The position numbers were made by a program, and so were the translations under genes. The notes beneath the pieces were generated by a model that was not told the origin of the DNA, did no database searches, and worked only from the letters and a program-made list of their open reading frames with translations. 64,000 nucleotides of DNA from Gammaproteobacteria bacterium (GTDB lineage: Bacteria; Pseudomonadota; Gammaproteobacteria; S012-40), in assembly GCA_029884425.1 (NCBI GenBank), contig JAOUHV010000010.1:17164-81163 (forward strand). The letters are read 5' to 3'. Below are positions 62,735 through 64,000 of the stretch, piece after piece. How positions within the stretch are numbered: the first letter of the stretch is position 1; the number at the start of each line of letters is the position of its first letter.

Positions 62735-64000
62735 ACCGTCTTGATGTTGACGAATTCGTGGATGCCCTGCATCGCCAGCTCGCGGCCATAGCCGGAGGTC
62801 TTGATGCCACCAAACGGCAGGCGCGGATCACTTTTGACCATACCGTTGACGAACGCGCAGCCACATTCCAGTTGCCGGGCCAGCCGCTCGCCACGGGCGA
62901 CATCGCGGGTCCAGACGCTGCCGCCCAGGCCAAATTCGGTGTCGTTGGCGATCTGGATGGCGTGTTGTTCATCGCGGGCGCGGATGACGATGGCGACCGG
63001 GCCAAACAACTCCTCGCTGTAGGCGGGATTGCCTTTTTCAACGCGATCCAGAATGGACGCCTGATAAAACGCGCCCGGTCCGGGCACGGGCTGACAGCCG
63101 GTCAGCGCGACGGCGCCGGCGGCCAGGCTGGCCTGTACCTGGTCGTGCAATTCGTCGCGCAAATCCACCCGCGCCAGGGGGGCCAGGGTGGTGGCCGAAT
63201 CCATGGGGTCGCCGGGGCGCAGTGTCTCGACGGCGGTTTTGAAGCGCGACAGGAAGGCATCGGCAATGGCATCGACCACGATGAAGCGCTTGGCGGCAAT
63301 GCAGCTTTGGCCGGCGTTCATGTAGCGGCTGGCCACGCCCTGCTGCACGGTCAGGTCCAGATCCGCGTCTTCCAGCACGATGAATGCGTCCGAGCCGCCC
63401 AGTTCCAGAACTGACTTTTTGATGCAGGCGGCGGCGGTGGCGGCGACCTGTTTGCCTGCCGGCGTGCTGCCGGTGAGGGCGACGGCGTGGACTTTGGGAT
63501 GTTCAATCACCGCCTTGACCATGCTGGAGGGGATGATCAGGCTGCGAAACGCATTGGTTGGGAAACCCGCTTCGGCAAAGATCTGCTCCAGCGCCAGCGC
63601 GCAGCCGGGGACGTTGGATGCGTGTTTGAGCAGGGCGGTGTTACCGGCCATCAGTGCCGGTGCGGCAAAACGGACAACCTGCCACAGCGGGAAATTCCAC
63701 GGCATGATCGCCAGAATGGTGCCCAGCGGCTGGTAGCAGACCAGACTGCGGCTGGCATCGGATTCGATGAGCTGGTCGGCGAGGAAGGCTTCGGCGTGAT
63801 CTGCGTAGTATTCGCAGCCCAAAGCGCATTTTTCCACCTCAGCCAGGGCTTCCTTATACAGTTTTCCCATTTCGCGCGTCATGAGTCTGGCTAAATCGTC
63901 ATTTTTTTGACGAAAAACCCTGGCGGCCTGATGCATTAATCGCCGCCTTAGGGCAAAATGGCTGCCAGCCCAAACCGGAGGGACTTTTGCTACATCCTCA
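62722..64000 (-). CDS. NAD(P)-dependent aldehyde dehydrogenase, succinate-semialdehyde type (5' truncated)
   Basis: This ALDH-superfamily enzyme has the cofactor motif P-W-N-F-P near residue 95 of the visible part, G-S-T-P-A-G-K, the catalytic E-L-G-G-S-D and active-site cysteine in G-Q-S-C-I-A. The best match by eye is the short GabD/Sad-like group that oxidises succinate semialdehyde. The frame stays open past the internal ATG at 63936 to the right edge, with family-like sequence, so the true start lies outside the window and only some 30 residues are missing. Confidence 0.88.
   Translation of the reverse strand, partial: EDVAKVPPVWAGSHFALRRRLMHQAARVFRQKNDDLARLMTREMGKLYKEALAEVEKCALGCEYYADHAEAFLADQLIESDASRSLVCYQPLGTILAIMPWNFPLWQVVRFAAPALMAGNTALLKHASNVPGCALALEQIFAEAGFPTNAFRSLIIPSSMVKAVIEHPKVHAVALTGSTPAGKQVAATAAACIKKSVLELGGSDAFIVLEDADLDLTVQQGVASRYMNAGQSCIAAKRFIVVDAIADAFLSRFKTAVETLRPGDPMDSATTLAPLARVDLRDELHDQVQASLAAGAVALTGCQPVPGPGAFYQASILDRVEKGNPAYSEELFGPVAIVIRARDEQHAIQIANDTEFGLGGSVWTRDVARGERLARQLECGCAFVNGMVKSDPRLPFGGIKTSGYGRELAMQGIHEFVNIKTVWIR

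Noticed and set aside
63934..63936. ATG 63936 as the start of the aldehyde dehydrogenase
   Set aside because: The frame stays open to the window edge with family-like sequence (W-A-G-S-H-F-A-L-R-R), so this is an internal methionine.

Overview
The window is chromosomal DNA from a gammaproteobacterium. Markers are sspB, the ygfB-pepP-ubiH-ubiI cluster, zapA-6S RNA-ygfA, a class I adenylate cyclase beside lptM-lysA, hemC-hemD-hemX-hemY, purM-purN, hda and rep. The gene set resembles free-living members of the Pseudomonadales/Oceanospirillales type more than enterics; the genus cannot be named from sequence alone. Most of the window is densely packed, moderately GC-rich housekeeping DNA. There is no rRNA, tRNA, CRISPR array, prophage or intact insertion sequence that I can see.

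Layout. 1-2.7 kb: end of sspB, a lipoprotein aminopeptidase, cca. 2.76-9.99 kb: one six-gene chemosensory operon (CheW, CheR-TPR, CheW, soluble globin-coupled receptor, CheA-REC hybrid, CheB). It has the parts of the Wsp surface-sensing system, but a haem-globin receptor replaces the membrane receptor and no WspR-like output gene is present. Its first half is visibly AT-richer than the flanks. 10-18.5 kb: a PEP-CTERM-like secreted protein, uppP, a ThDP enzyme of the acetolactate synthase family, an EEP-family hydrolase, a diguanylate cyclase, a PhzF protein, an 830-base gene-poor stretch and an AraC regulator. 18.5-23.2 kb (minus strand): ubiquinone hydroxylases, pepP, ygfB. 23.3-27 kb: a small coiled-coil protein, zapA, 6S RNA with its promoter, ygfA, an EVE protein, a GST-like protein, a small unknown and a fructosamine-kinase-like protein. 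27-31.3 kb (minus): cyaA, lptM, lysA. 31.5-42.5 kb: a degenerate GGDEF protein that keeps its c-di-GMP I-site, argH divergent from hemCDXY, an Mqo-like oxidoreductase, an iron-sulfur flavin reductase, a YeeZ-like SDR and a CBS protein. 42.5-52.6 kb: a membrane GGDEF-EAL protein, rep, purMN, and a DUF2066-PgsA-like-PerM-hda operon. 52.6-64 kb: wrbA, class I fumarase, a TlpA-like thioredoxin, a degenerate HD-GYP protein, a DUF3135 protein, a fused aldolase-dehydrogenase, a double-receiver protein, a glycerophosphodiesterase with a short GlpD-like oxidase, a DnaJ-related protein and an aldehyde dehydrogenase running off the right edge.

Two themes stand out. The first is signalling: besides the chemosensory operon there are four c-di-GMP-type proteins (two with catalytic signatures, two degenerate) and a response regulator with one dead and one intact receiver, so sensing of oxygen/redox and control of lifestyle look well developed. 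The second is respiratory and redox metabolism: haem and ubiquinone synthesis, an Mqo-like enzyme, a GlpD-like oxidase, fumarase and WrbA.

Several convergent gene pairs share their stop codons, and several start codons were moved from the longest reading frame on the basis of ribosome binding sites and family length. lptM (28334-28462) and the 6S RNA (about 23884-24065) are easily missed by ORF-based annotation.
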